A stretch of DNA of 36,700 bases from positions 1-36,700 of the forward strand of contig CAIJPE010000196.1 of NCBI GenBank assembly GCA_903822435.1, in the 5' to 3' direction. Positions 25,542 to 32,718 of the stretch are shown piece after piece (position 1 is the first letter of the stretch; every line of letters begins with the position of its first letter). The position numbers and the translations under genes were made by a program. The DNA comes from an uncultured beta proteobacterium (GTDB lineage: Bacteria; Pseudomonadota; Gammaproteobacteria; Burkholderiales; Burkholderiaceae_C). The notes below the pieces were generated by a model. The model had not been told where the DNA came from, did not search any database, and was given only the letters and a program-made list of their open reading frames with translations.

Positions 25542-26745
25542 GCGGCGCCGCGCCGGGTGCGTGCAGGGCCAGCAACGAGATGAAGGCCAGCGCGCCCAGC
25601 GCACCCGAGACCGCCACGGCGCCCGCGCCCAAGCGGTCCAGGCACAGCCCGAACAGCCAGGGCGCGGCCGCCGCGGCCACGCGCGCCGGCACCAGCAGCA
25701 TGCCCTGCCGCTGCCCGTAGCCCTGCGGCCCGAAGAGGGCCAGCGGCAAGGTGCCCTTGGCGATGGTGAGCATGCCATTGCCCGCCCCGTGGAGCACCGC
25801 GAAGACAGCGGCAGCCGGGCCGCCGAAGAGCGCCAGCGCCACGGCCCCCACGGGATGCAGGGCCGTGGCCAGGCGGGCCGACAGCAAGGGGTGCAAGCGT
25901 CGCAGCACGCCGAACTCGAGCAGCCGCGCCGCCACTTGCGCCGGCCCGACCAGGGCGCCCACGGCCACGGCCGTCGCCAGGGTGGTGCCGCTGGATTGCA
26001 GCAAGCGCGGCAGGTGGGCCGCCATGGCCGTGCTGATGAAGCCGGTGACAGCGAAGGCGAAGGCCAGCAGCACGGCCGTGCTGCGCGGTGGCGGGGCAAC
26101 CGCAGGCTCTGAAGCCGCGGTGCTGGCGCCCGCGCCCGCGGCCGTGGGCACCGCCACAGGCGCAGGCGCGCCCAGGGACGCCGGCGCCACTGGCAGCAGC
26201 AGGTTCAGCGGCAGGCCCAGCACGATGTGCAGCGCCGCCCAGCCCAGGCAGGCGCCCCGCCAGCCCCAGGCGTGCTCGAGCCAGATGGTCAGCGGCCAGC
26301 CGACGGTGCTGGCAAATCCGCCGATCAAGGTGATGCCGGTGATGGCGTTGCGCGCCCGGGACCCGTACAGGCGCACCAGGGCTGCAAAGGCGGCTTCGTA
26401 CAAGCCGCTGCCCATGCCCACGCCGAGCAACAGCCACGCCCCGAACAGGCCCCAAGGGCCCTGCACCAGCGCCAGCAGCGCCAGTCCGGCGGCAAACACC
26501 AGGTTGGTGGCAGCCAATACCGGCCGCCCGCCGAAACGGTCGATGCGGCGGCCGGCGTAGGGCCCGAGGGCCGCCGAGACCACCAGGGACACCGAGAAAG
26601 CCGCAAAGACGGTGGGCACCGACACCCCGATGTCGCGGGCGATCGGCGCAGCCAGCAGCGCCGGCAGGTAGTAGGCCGAAGCCCAGGCCAGCGTCTGCGT
26701 GGTGCCCAGCAGCGCCACCGCCGGCCATTGGCGCGTGTCGGTCAT
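25522..26745 (-). CDS. MFS transporter
   Basis: 407 residues from the ATG at 26745; the frame is open further upstream but overlaps the phosphatase gene. Twelve hydrophobic segments can be followed, with AGRRIDRFGGRPVL as the loop 2-3 motif and a Pro/Ala-rich central loop near 195-225. The pattern is of a general major facilitator carrier; the substrate is not readable. It lies 34 bases downstream of the tyrosine-phosphatase-like gene on the same strand, so the two are probably co-transcribed. Its 3' end overlaps the convergent gene at 24888-25541 by 20 bases. Confidence 0.87.
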   Translation of the reverse strand: MTDTRQWPAVALLGTTQTLAWASAYYLPALLAAPIARDIGVSVPTVFAAFSVSLVVSAALGPYAGRRIDRFGGRPVLAATNLVFAAGLALLALVQGPWGLFGAWLLLGVGMGSGLYEAAFAALVRLYGSRARNAITGITLIGGFASTVGWPLTIWLEHAWGWRGACLGWAALHIVLGLPLNLLLPVAPASLGAPAPVAVPTAAGAGASTAASEPAVAPPPRSTAVLLAFAFAVTGFISTAMAAHLPRLLQSSGTTLATAVAVGALVGPAQVAARLLEFGVLRRLHPLLSARLATALHPVGAVALALFGGPAAAVFAVLHGAGNGMLTIAKGTLPLALFGPQGYGQRQGMLLVPARVAAAAAPWLFGLCLDRLGAGAVAVSGALGALAFISLLALHAPGAAPLRARPA

Positions 26746-26779
26746 CGCCCGGCCTGCCGCGTGAAGCTGGACGGCGGCT

Positions 26780-27583
26780 TCAACGCGTCTCGGGTGCAAG
26801 GCCCACCAGGGGCTCGGGCACGGGTTGCGAAACCGATGCCGGCTCCAGGTAGCGGTCGCGCAGCGAAGCCAGCGCGGCCTCGCCCAGACCCAGGTGGTCG
26901 CGCAGGTAGTGGTCGATGCCGCCGTGCTCGTGCTCCACCACCTGCAGCGCGGCATCGAGGAACCCCTGCTGCACCCGCCACATCACGGCCATCACATCGG
27001 CCGGCACCCCGGTGGCCGCGTGTGCGGGCGGCCGGTAGTGCACGTTGGTCAGGAGGTAGTCCTGCCGCACCACTTCCACCGGCACGCCCAGCGCCAGCAG
27101 AATCAGCGCGGCCGCCACGCCCGTGCGGTCCTTGCCCGCCGTGCAGTGGATGACCAGCGGCGCGTCCGAAGCCAGCAAGTGATCGAAGAGCTCGCGGTAG
27201 CGATGGGACTGCGGCCCCACAAGGCCCCGGTACAGCTCCTGCATCAAGGCGACCATCACGGGCACGGTGATGGCCTGGCCGGCGGCCTGCATCGCCTCCA
27301 TCCGCTGCGCCACGGTGGGCTCGATGGCCAGCGAATGTTCTTGCACGCCCGGCAGGTTGTTGGGCGTGGAGGCCCGCTCGTCGATCCCGCGGAAATCGAA
27401 GACGCGGGCCAAGCCCAGTGCGGCCAGGGTGGCGTGGTCGGCGGCGGTCAGGCCGCCCAGGTGTTCCGAGCGGAACAGGCGGCGCCAGCGCACTCGGCGC
27501 CCGCCATGGCCCGGGTAACCCCCGAGATCGCGAAAGTTGGTGGCGCCTTGCAGCGGCCAGGCGCGGTGGGGATGATTCGGCAT
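26780..27583 (-). CDS. Tyrosine-protein-phosphatase-like protein (Tyr_phosphatase3 type)
   Basis: 267 residues from the ATG at 27583, chosen because NFRDLGGY, the conserved N-terminal motif, follows near residue 16. The phosphatase loop HCTAGKDRTG (Cys147, Arg153) is intact, preceded by the family's LFRSEHLGGL and VFDFRGIDER. These enzymes remove phosphate from tyrosine, or from phosphoinositide-like lipids in some pathogens. No signal peptide is seen, so it is probably cytoplasmic. It is first in a two-gene unit with the MFS transporter. Its natural substrate is unknown. Confidence 0.9.
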   Translation of the reverse strand: MPNHPHRAWPLQGATNFRDLGGYPGHGGRRVRWRRLFRSEHLGGLTAADHATLAALGLARVFDFRGIDERASTPNNLPGVQEHSLAIEPTVAQRMEAMQAAGQAITVPVMVALMQELYRGLVGPQSHRYRELFDHLLASDAPLVIHCTAGKDRTGVAAALILLALGVPVEVVRQDYLLTNVHYRPPAHAATGVPADVMAVMWRVQQGFLDAALQVVEHEHGGIDHYLRDHLGLGEAALASLRDRYLEPASVSQPVPEPLVGLAPETR

Positions 27584-27743
27584 GCACGGGATTGTCGCGC
27601 GCCGCTGCGGTCGTGCGGCAGGCCCGGACGGCTTTGCAAGCGAGTTGCTGAACCACCCGCCCACGTCCGGTTGCAGCCCCATGCCCGAGGCCGACCGCGC
27701 CACCGAGTCCTTCATGAGCCGGTGGTTGCTGCCGCCGGCAGCA

Positions 27744-27771
27744 TTGACACCGGCCCCTTCCACGGTAGATT
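27744..27771 (+). promoter_or_regulatory. Sigma-70-like promoter giving a possible leaderless mRNA
   Basis: A perfect -35 TTGACA (27744-27749) is followed after 16 bases by the -10-like TAGATT (27766-27771). Transcription would start about seven bases further on, at or next to the A of the ATG at 27778. No Shine-Dalgarno sequence precedes that ATG. Confidence 0.5.
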
Positions 27772-27777
27772 TCACGG

Positions 27778-28812
27778 ATGCATAGAACCTGGGCCCTGAC
27801 CCTTTGGCTCGCTTCGGCGGGCATTTTCGCGAGTGCGGCCAGCGCGCAGCCCTACACGCTGGCGGCTACCCACACCCTGGGTGGCGAAGGCGGATGGGAT
27901 TACCTGAGCTACGAGCCGGGCACCCAGCGCCTGTTCGTCACGCGGGGCACGCACATCCAGGTGGTCGCCCCCGAATCGGGCACCGTGCTGGCCGACATCC
28001 CCGACACGCCCGGCGTGCATGGCTTTGCCCTGGCCCCCGAGCTGGCCAAGGGCTATTCCAGCAACGGCAGGGACAACAGCATCGGCGTGTTCGACCTGAA
28101 GACCTTGAAGCCCCTGGCCCGCATCGCCACGCCGGCCGGCCAGAATCCGGACTTCATCGTGTACGACCCGGTTTCGCGCCGGGTTTTCGCCTTCAACGGC
28201 CGCAGCCACGACGCCAGCGTCATCGACGCTGCGACCGACACGCTGGTGGCCACCATCCCCCTGAGCGGCAAGCCCGAGGCCGCGGTGGCCGACGGGAGGG
28301 GCACGGTGTTTGTCGACATCGAGGACACGGCCGAACTCACGGCCATCGACACCATGCGCACCAAAGTCGCCTCCACCTGGCCGCTGCAGGGCTGCGTGGA
28401 GCCCGCCGGCCTGGCCATGGACACGGCCGCCCGCCGCCTGTTCGTGGGCTGCCACAACCGGGTCTTGCTGGTGCTGGATGCCGCCGATGGACGGCCCGTG
28501 GCCCAACTGCCCATCGGGGATGGCGTGGACGCCAATGCCTGGGACCCCTCCACGCAGAGGATCTTCAGTTCGCAGGGCGACGGCACGCTGACCGTGATCA
28601 AGGCGCAAGCGGGTGATCGCTACGCCGTGGAGCAGACCGTCGCCACCCGGCCCGGTGCACGCACCATGGCGCTGAACCCCGTCAATCACGAGGTCTACCT
28701 GGTATCTGCAGCATTCACCGAAGAGCCACCCGCCGCAGGTTCGACCCGGCCACGTCGCACCCTGCAGCCAGGCAGCTTCACACTGCTGGTGCTGCGGCCC
28801 GGCGAGCACTGA
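27778..28812 (+). CDS. Secreted YncE/YVTN-type beta-propeller protein
   Basis: 344 residues with a signal peptide ending near ASA (residue 23). The rest consists of about 40-residue propeller blades of the YVTN kind: GTQRLFVTRG, NSIGVFDLKTLKPLARI, ASVIDAATDTLVATIPLSGKP, HNRVLLVLDAADGRPVAQLPIG. Such proteins lie in the periplasm or outside the cell and bind partners or metals; some relatives are binding modules near cytochromes or copper enzymes. Two cysteines (about 206 and 225) could form a disulfide. The start at 27778 is fixed by the signal peptide, with the candidate leaderless promoter just upstream. No operon partner; function unknown. Confidence 0.85.
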   Translation: MHRTWALTLWLASAGIFASAASAQPYTLAATHTLGGEGGWDYLSYEPGTQRLFVTRGTHIQVVAPESGTVLADIPDTPGVHGFALAPELAKGYSSNGRDNSIGVFDLKTLKPLARIATPAGQNPDFIVYDPVSRRVFAFNGRSHDASVIDAATDTLVATIPLSGKPEAAVADGRGTVFVDIEDTAELTAIDTMRTKVASTWPLQGCVEPAGLAMDTAARRLFVGCHNRVLLVLDAADGRPVAQLPIGDGVDANAWDPSTQRIFSSQGDGTLTVIKAQAGDRYAVEQTVATRPGARTMALNPVNHEVYLVSAAFTEEPPAAGSTRPRRTLQPGSFTLLVLRPGEH

Positions 28813-28838
28813 GCCGCAGCACGGGCCCGAGACGACCG

Positions 28839-28858
28839 ACCCCACATTCGCGGGGTTT
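28839..28858 (+). terminator. Weak terminator-like hairpin after the propeller gene
   Basis: ACCCC (28839-28843) pairs with GGGGT (28852-28856) across an eight-base loop, followed by only two further T residues. It lies 27 bases after the propeller stop. The stem is short, so it is a weak candidate. Confidence 0.35.
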
Positions 28859-28967
28859 CAGGTTTCCCTGATTTCGCTATGGTCGTAAGTGGAGCCAAAC
28901 CAGCTGCCAACTCCCACGCGGAAGTTTCAGCAGGCCCGCTGATTGGGCCCAGAACATAGGGAAGACC

Positions 28968-30482
28968 ATGCAACGCTCAATCCTGATCGCCCGGCGCCTG
29001 AACCGCACCGCCTGCGCCGCCGCCGCGGCACTGGCCTTCCTGGGGGCCGGCGCGCAGGCGCAATCCATCACGGCCAACTTTGCAGGCCTGAGCCTGGCCG
29101 ACACCCGCGGCTTGGTCGGCGGCAACTACGCCCCGCCCGACACCGATGGCGCCATCGGCAACAACGAGTTCGTCGAGTTCATCAACGGCGGCTACGCCGT
29201 GTTCAGCCGTACCGGCACGCTGCTGGCGCCGGTGGTGTCCGACGCCACCTTCTGGGCCAATGCGGGCGTGTCCTCCACCCTCATCAACCAGGGCTTGACC
29301 GACACCCGCATCAAGTTCGATCCCTTGTCGCAGCGCTGGTTCGCCACCGAGATCACCATCGGCACCGGGACGGGCAACAACATCCAGAACAACAGCGTGC
29401 TGGTCGGCGTTTCCAGGACTTCCAACCCCCTGGATGGCTGGACCTCCACGTCCTTCAATGTGGCCGGCAACACCCGCTTCAACGACTACCCCACGCTGAG
29501 CGTGGATGCCAACGCCATCTACGTCGGTTCCAACGACTTCAACACCACGGGCACGGCCTTCATTGGCTCCACGATCTCGACCATCCCCAAGTCGAGCCTG
29601 CTGACCACCGCGCCCACCACCACCGGCATCTCGACCTTCACCCAGAACACCGGCTCGCCGAGCATGGGCTTCACGCCCCAGGTGGCCACCAACTACGGGA
29701 CGGGCTATACGGGGGCGAAGATCGTCGCGATCAGCGCCACCGCTTTCAACCAGGTTCAGGTCACGCCGATCAACAACACCGGCGCGGCCGGTGCCACGCT
29801 GGGTTCTGCGACCACGGTGAACATCGCGTATGACGGTAACACCACGGTGGTCCGCCAGCCCGACGGCAGCCGCAGCGTCGACGGCCTGGACAACCGCTTC
29901 AGTGGCACCATCTACCAGGTGGGCAACAAGATCTATGCGGTCAATGCCATCAATAACGGGAACACTGGAGGCACCACCGCGGCCGGCAGCGACTCCATTC
30001 ACTGGATGGTGCTGGACGCCACGACCAACGCCGTGATCCAGGAAGGCCTGATCACCGACGGCGCGCGTGACCTGTGGCAACCCACCATCGCCGCCAACGC
30101 CAACGGCGATGTGGTCATCGGCTACAACAAGGCCGGTACCGACCTGAACATCAGTTCCTTCGCGGCCGTGGGCAAGACGGTGGGCGGCGTGCTGTCCTTC
30201 TCGCAGCAGGTGCTGCTGAAGACCAGCGGGGTCAACAACTACACGGACGGCTTCAACAGCCCACCCAGCCGCTGGGGCGATTTCAGCGCCACGATGGTCG
30301 ATCCGACCGACCCCAACACCTTCTGGACCATCCAGGAAGTCGCGACGGACAGCACCACCTGGGGCACGCAGATCTCGGCCATCACCACCACCTCGGCAGT
30401 GCCTGAACCCGGCGCCACAGCCATGCTGATGGCGGGCCTGGGATTCGTGGGCTGGGTGGCCCGCCGCAAGCGCGCAGCCTGA
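28968..30482 (+). CDS. PEP-CTERM-sorted secreted protein
   Basis: 504 residues; GGAAG lies three bases before the ATG at 28968. A signal peptide ends near AQAQ (residue 32). The C-terminus (478-504) is a full PEP-CTERM signal: VPEP, a hydrophobic helix, then the basic tail ARRKRAA. Such proteins are processed by an exosortase and linked to exopolysaccharide export and biofilm matrix; no exosortase gene is in this window. The body is rich in Thr, Asn and Gly with DTDGAIGNNEFVEFINGGYAVF near 58-79 and several DxxTNAV-type strands, suggesting a beta-propeller-like fold. No sigma-54 promoter of the kind often found before PEP-CTERM genes was seen. Ends back to back with the next gene. Confidence 0.92.
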   Translation: MQRSILIARRLNRTACAAAAALAFLGAGAQAQSITANFAGLSLADTRGLVGGNYAPPDTDGAIGNNEFVEFINGGYAVFSRTGTLLAPVVSDATFWANAGVSSTLINQGLTDTRIKFDPLSQRWFATEITIGTGTGNNIQNNSVLVGVSRTSNPLDGWTSTSFNVAGNTRFNDYPTLSVDANAIYVGSNDFNTTGTAFIGSTISTIPKSSLLTTAPTTTGISTFTQNTGSPSMGFTPQVATNYGTGYTGAKIVAISATAFNQVQVTPINNTGAAGATLGSATTVNIAYDGNTTVVRQPDGSRSVDGLDNRFSGTIYQVGNKIYAVNAINNGNTGGTTAAGSDSIHWMVLDATTNAVIQEGLITDGARDLWQPTIAANANGDVVIGYNKAGTDLNISSFAAVGKTVGGVLSFSQQVLLKTSGVNNYTDGFNSPPSRWGDFSATMVDPTDPNTFWTIQEVATDSTTWGTQISAITTTSAVPEPGATAMLMAGLGFVGWVARRKRAA

Positions 30483-31553
30483 TCAAGTCCCAGCGCGCCC
30501 GACTGGCGCGCTGGCGGAAACCCACCGCAGCCGACGAACCGCTGCCACGGCCACCGCGAGCACCACCGCCACGGCGACCTGGGCGCCTTCCACGCCGAGG
30601 TTGAAGCCGGCCAGGCTGAGCATCCGGTGCCCGGGGTCCAGATCCCGCAGGGCCTCGGCCAGGCCGAGGCCGTGGATCAGGGCGCAGAGGTAGACCAGGC
30701 CCAGGCGCCAGGCCACCGGCAGAACGCGGCCCGCCGACCACCGGTCGAAGCCCGCCATGCCGACGATGGTGACGGCGATGGCAGGCTCGACGATGGTGGC
30801 CGGCAGGCTGAAGCCGCCCAGCACGCTGGCCATCAGCGTCGTGGCGTGGCCGGCCGTGAAACAGCTCAAGGCCAGCACCGTGCGCCGCAAGCCGCTGCCC
30901 GTGGACAGCACCACCAGCAGGAACAGCAGGTGGTCGATGCCGCCCAGGACGTGCTCGGCGCCCAGGCGACTATGGTCGAGGAAGATCGACCACAGCGGGC
31001 TGAGCAGCGCCAGTTCATCGCGGTCCGGCGCCAGCGTCAGGCGCTGCCGCTCCGGCCCGCGTATGACGGTGAACTCCATCCGCCGTTCGGCGTCTGCCCG
31101 GCCGAACAACGCATGCCGGAACCGCAACGGCAAGGCCGGGTCGGCCAGTGCATAGCGGCCGAGGACGATCAGGTGGCTGACGGGCGCGGTGGGGGCATCG
31201 TCGCGCTGGGCGAGGTTCAGCATCAGCCCTTCCAGCGGCCTGGCACCGCCAGGGTCCGACAGGCGAATGCCCGCACGCACCTGCCGCTCGATGTCGGCGC
31301 CGTGCGCACGCATCTCGGCCAGCGAGAGCAGCCCGTCTTTGTCGTCGTCCACACCCACCAGCGCCGACACCGGCAGCGAGGCCACGAGGTAGGCCCCGTC
31401 CCCCACGATGTTGAGCGTGCCCTTCTGGGCGACCATGAGGTGGGCGTGTGCGGGCGCCGACCACAGCGCGCCCAGGAGCCCGCCCAGCACGCAGGGCCAC
31501 GCGGCCGTCAGCACGGCGCGCCACCACGCAGCCGTGGCACGGCGGCCCTTCAC
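30483..31553 (-). CDS. HupE/UreJ_2-type membrane protein with an EF-hand loop
   Basis: 356 residues. The start is GTG at 31553, overlapping the stop of the upstream YHYH gene (GTGA), so translation is coupled. A signal peptide ends near AHA (37). The extracytoplasmic part carries a complete 12-residue EF-hand loop at 69-80 (DDDKDGLLSLAE: Asp at 1, 3 and 5, Gly at 6, Glu at 12). The C-terminal half holds about six helices with the family marks GGIDHLLFLLVVL, CFTAGHATTL and HGLGLAEAL. HupE/UreJ relatives are nickel or cobalt permeases or membrane proteins of unknown role; histidines in the helices fit metal transport. A calcium-sensing domain on such a channel is the notable point. The transport role is inferred. 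Confidence 0.85.
   Translation of the reverse strand: MKGRRATAAWWRAVLTAAWPCVLGGLLGALWSAPAHAHLMVAQKGTLNIVGDGAYLVASLPVSALVGVDDDKDGLLSLAEMRAHGADIERQVRAGIRLSDPGGARPLEGLMLNLAQRDDAPTAPVSHLIVLGRYALADPALPLRFRHALFGRADAERRMEFTVIRGPERQRLTLAPDRDELALLSPLWSIFLDHSRLGAEHVLGGIDHLLFLLVVLSTGSGLRRTVLALSCFTAGHATTLMASVLGGFSLPATIVEPAIAVTIVGMAGFDRWSAGRVLPVAWRLGLVYLCALIHGLGLAEALRDLDPGHRMLSLAGFNLGVEGAQVAVAVVLAVAVAAVRRLRWVSASAPVGRAGT
30490..30514. terminator. Perfect 10-bp hairpin at a convergent gene end
   Basis: CCAGCGCGCC (30490-30499) pairs exactly with GGCGCGCTGG (30505-30514) around a five-base loop. It lies eight bases after the PEP-CTERM stop and inside the last codons of the opposing HupE-type gene. There is no T-run on either strand, so it may act by stalling or by protecting the PEP-CTERM mRNA end. 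Confidence 0.55.
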
Positions 31554-32545
31554 AGCCTGCCCTTCACGCAGCGCGGCAGGTAGGGGTAGTTGTCGGTGGC
31601 GTAGTAGTGGTAGGTGCCACCCGGGAATTCAGGCGTCACGCCGGTGCGGCCATTGCACTCGTCGAGGTCGCCCAGGCCGGCCACGTATTCCCAGTCCTGC
31701 TTGAACGTGCCCATGGCATACAGGCTGGTCGAGGGCCGGTTGGCATCGGGCGCCGCCTTGGTGCGGTAACTCCCCCGGATCACCTTCAGGGCCGACGTGG
31801 CGTCGCCGGCCGTGCTGTAGCCATAGCGGGCGTAGATGGGAAATCCATCCGCCGCCCAGCCGATCAGGCTCATGGTGGACGTGCCCTTGCCCAGCTTGGT
31901 GATGAAACCTTCGGGCATGCCGTGGTAGTGATAGGCCCCGCCCGGCTGCACGTGGGCGTTGTTGCTGTCGGTGCCGAAGTTGAAGTAGCTCTGGGTCAGC
32001 GCTTCCAGGCTCCAGCTGCCGCTGTTGCCGATCAGGGTGCAGCTGCTGCCGCTGTTGTCGCAAGAACCGGCCGTGCCAGGATCGATCTTCACGCCATTGA
32101 GCAGATAGCCCCCCGCCCCTGCCGGGCCCCCGAGCGTGGTGGCGGTGGTGGTGAGCGTGGGCGAAAGCGTGTAGCTGGCGGCCACCGACTGGGCCGAGAT
32201 GGCATTGGGGTTGTTGGCATTCGGGAACGTGCCCACCGCGTGGTCAGGGATGCCGTTGGCCAGCAGCACGCGGGCCGTGGCGTTGCACGACCACGAGGCC
32301 ATGCTGGTGGCGTTGACCGAGGCCGAGGCGTTGAAGGCGTTCCAGCTGTAGCCGCACTGCACGCCCGCAGTGGAGCCCGAGGTACCGGCCGTCGCGGTGG
32401 TGCCCGTCGTGTCGGTCGTGCCGGTGGCACTGGCCGTGGTGGTGTCGCGGCCGTCCCCACCGCCGCAAGCCGCGAGGCCGAAGAGCACGGACAGCGCGGC
32501 CGATGCGGCACACGCGGGAAGACGGACGGTGGAGGCTTGGATCAC
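31550..32545 (-). CDS. YHYH-domain lipoprotein
   Basis: 331 residues from the GTG at 32545, preferred because AAGGG precedes it and a lipoprotein signal follows (hydrophobic core, LAAC, then GGG). The same frame is open to an ATG at 32647, but that would bury the signal. A Thr-rich linker precedes the YHYH domain, whose mark GGAYHYHGMPEG lies near residue 215. The C-terminal part has DECNGR and GGTYHYYATDNYPYLPRC. Paired His/Tyr residues and several cysteines suggest metal binding and disulfides; the biochemical role of the YHYH domain is not established to my knowledge. It is lipid-anchored outside the cytoplasm and coupled by overlap to the HupE/UreJ-type gene. Confidence 0.85.
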   Translation of the reverse strand: MIQASTVRLPACAASAALSVLFGLAACGGGDGRDTTTASATGTTDTTGTTATAGTSGSTAGVQCGYSWNAFNASASVNATSMASWSCNATARVLLANGIPDHAVGTFPNANNPNAISAQSVAASYTLSPTLTTTATTLGGPAGAGGYLLNGVKIDPGTAGSCDNSGSSCTLIGNSGSWSLEALTQSYFNFGTDSNNAHVQPGGAYHYHGMPEGFITKLGKGTSTMSLIGWAADGFPIYARYGYSTAGDATSALKVIRGSYRTKAAPDANRPSTSLYAMGTFKQDWEYVAGLGDLDECNGRTGVTPEFPGGTYHYYATDNYPYLPRCVKGRL

Positions 32546-32718
32546 GACGAAGGCCCTTGGGTTGCGTGGTACCGGAATGTCGGCACCTGGCGTGGCGCGA
32601 GTCTGGAATTCGAATGTGGGGAAACTGTGTGCGGCTTGCCCCGGCACCCGGCCACACCGTCAGCCCTCCCGGCCTGGATGGGCATACAGTCCGGCTTTCC
32701 ACTCCCCGAGGACGACAC

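Noticed and set aside
28813-28967. A sigma-54 (-24/-12) promoter before the PEP-CTERM gene
   Set aside because: I looked for TGGCAC-N5-TTGC and found no acceptable match.
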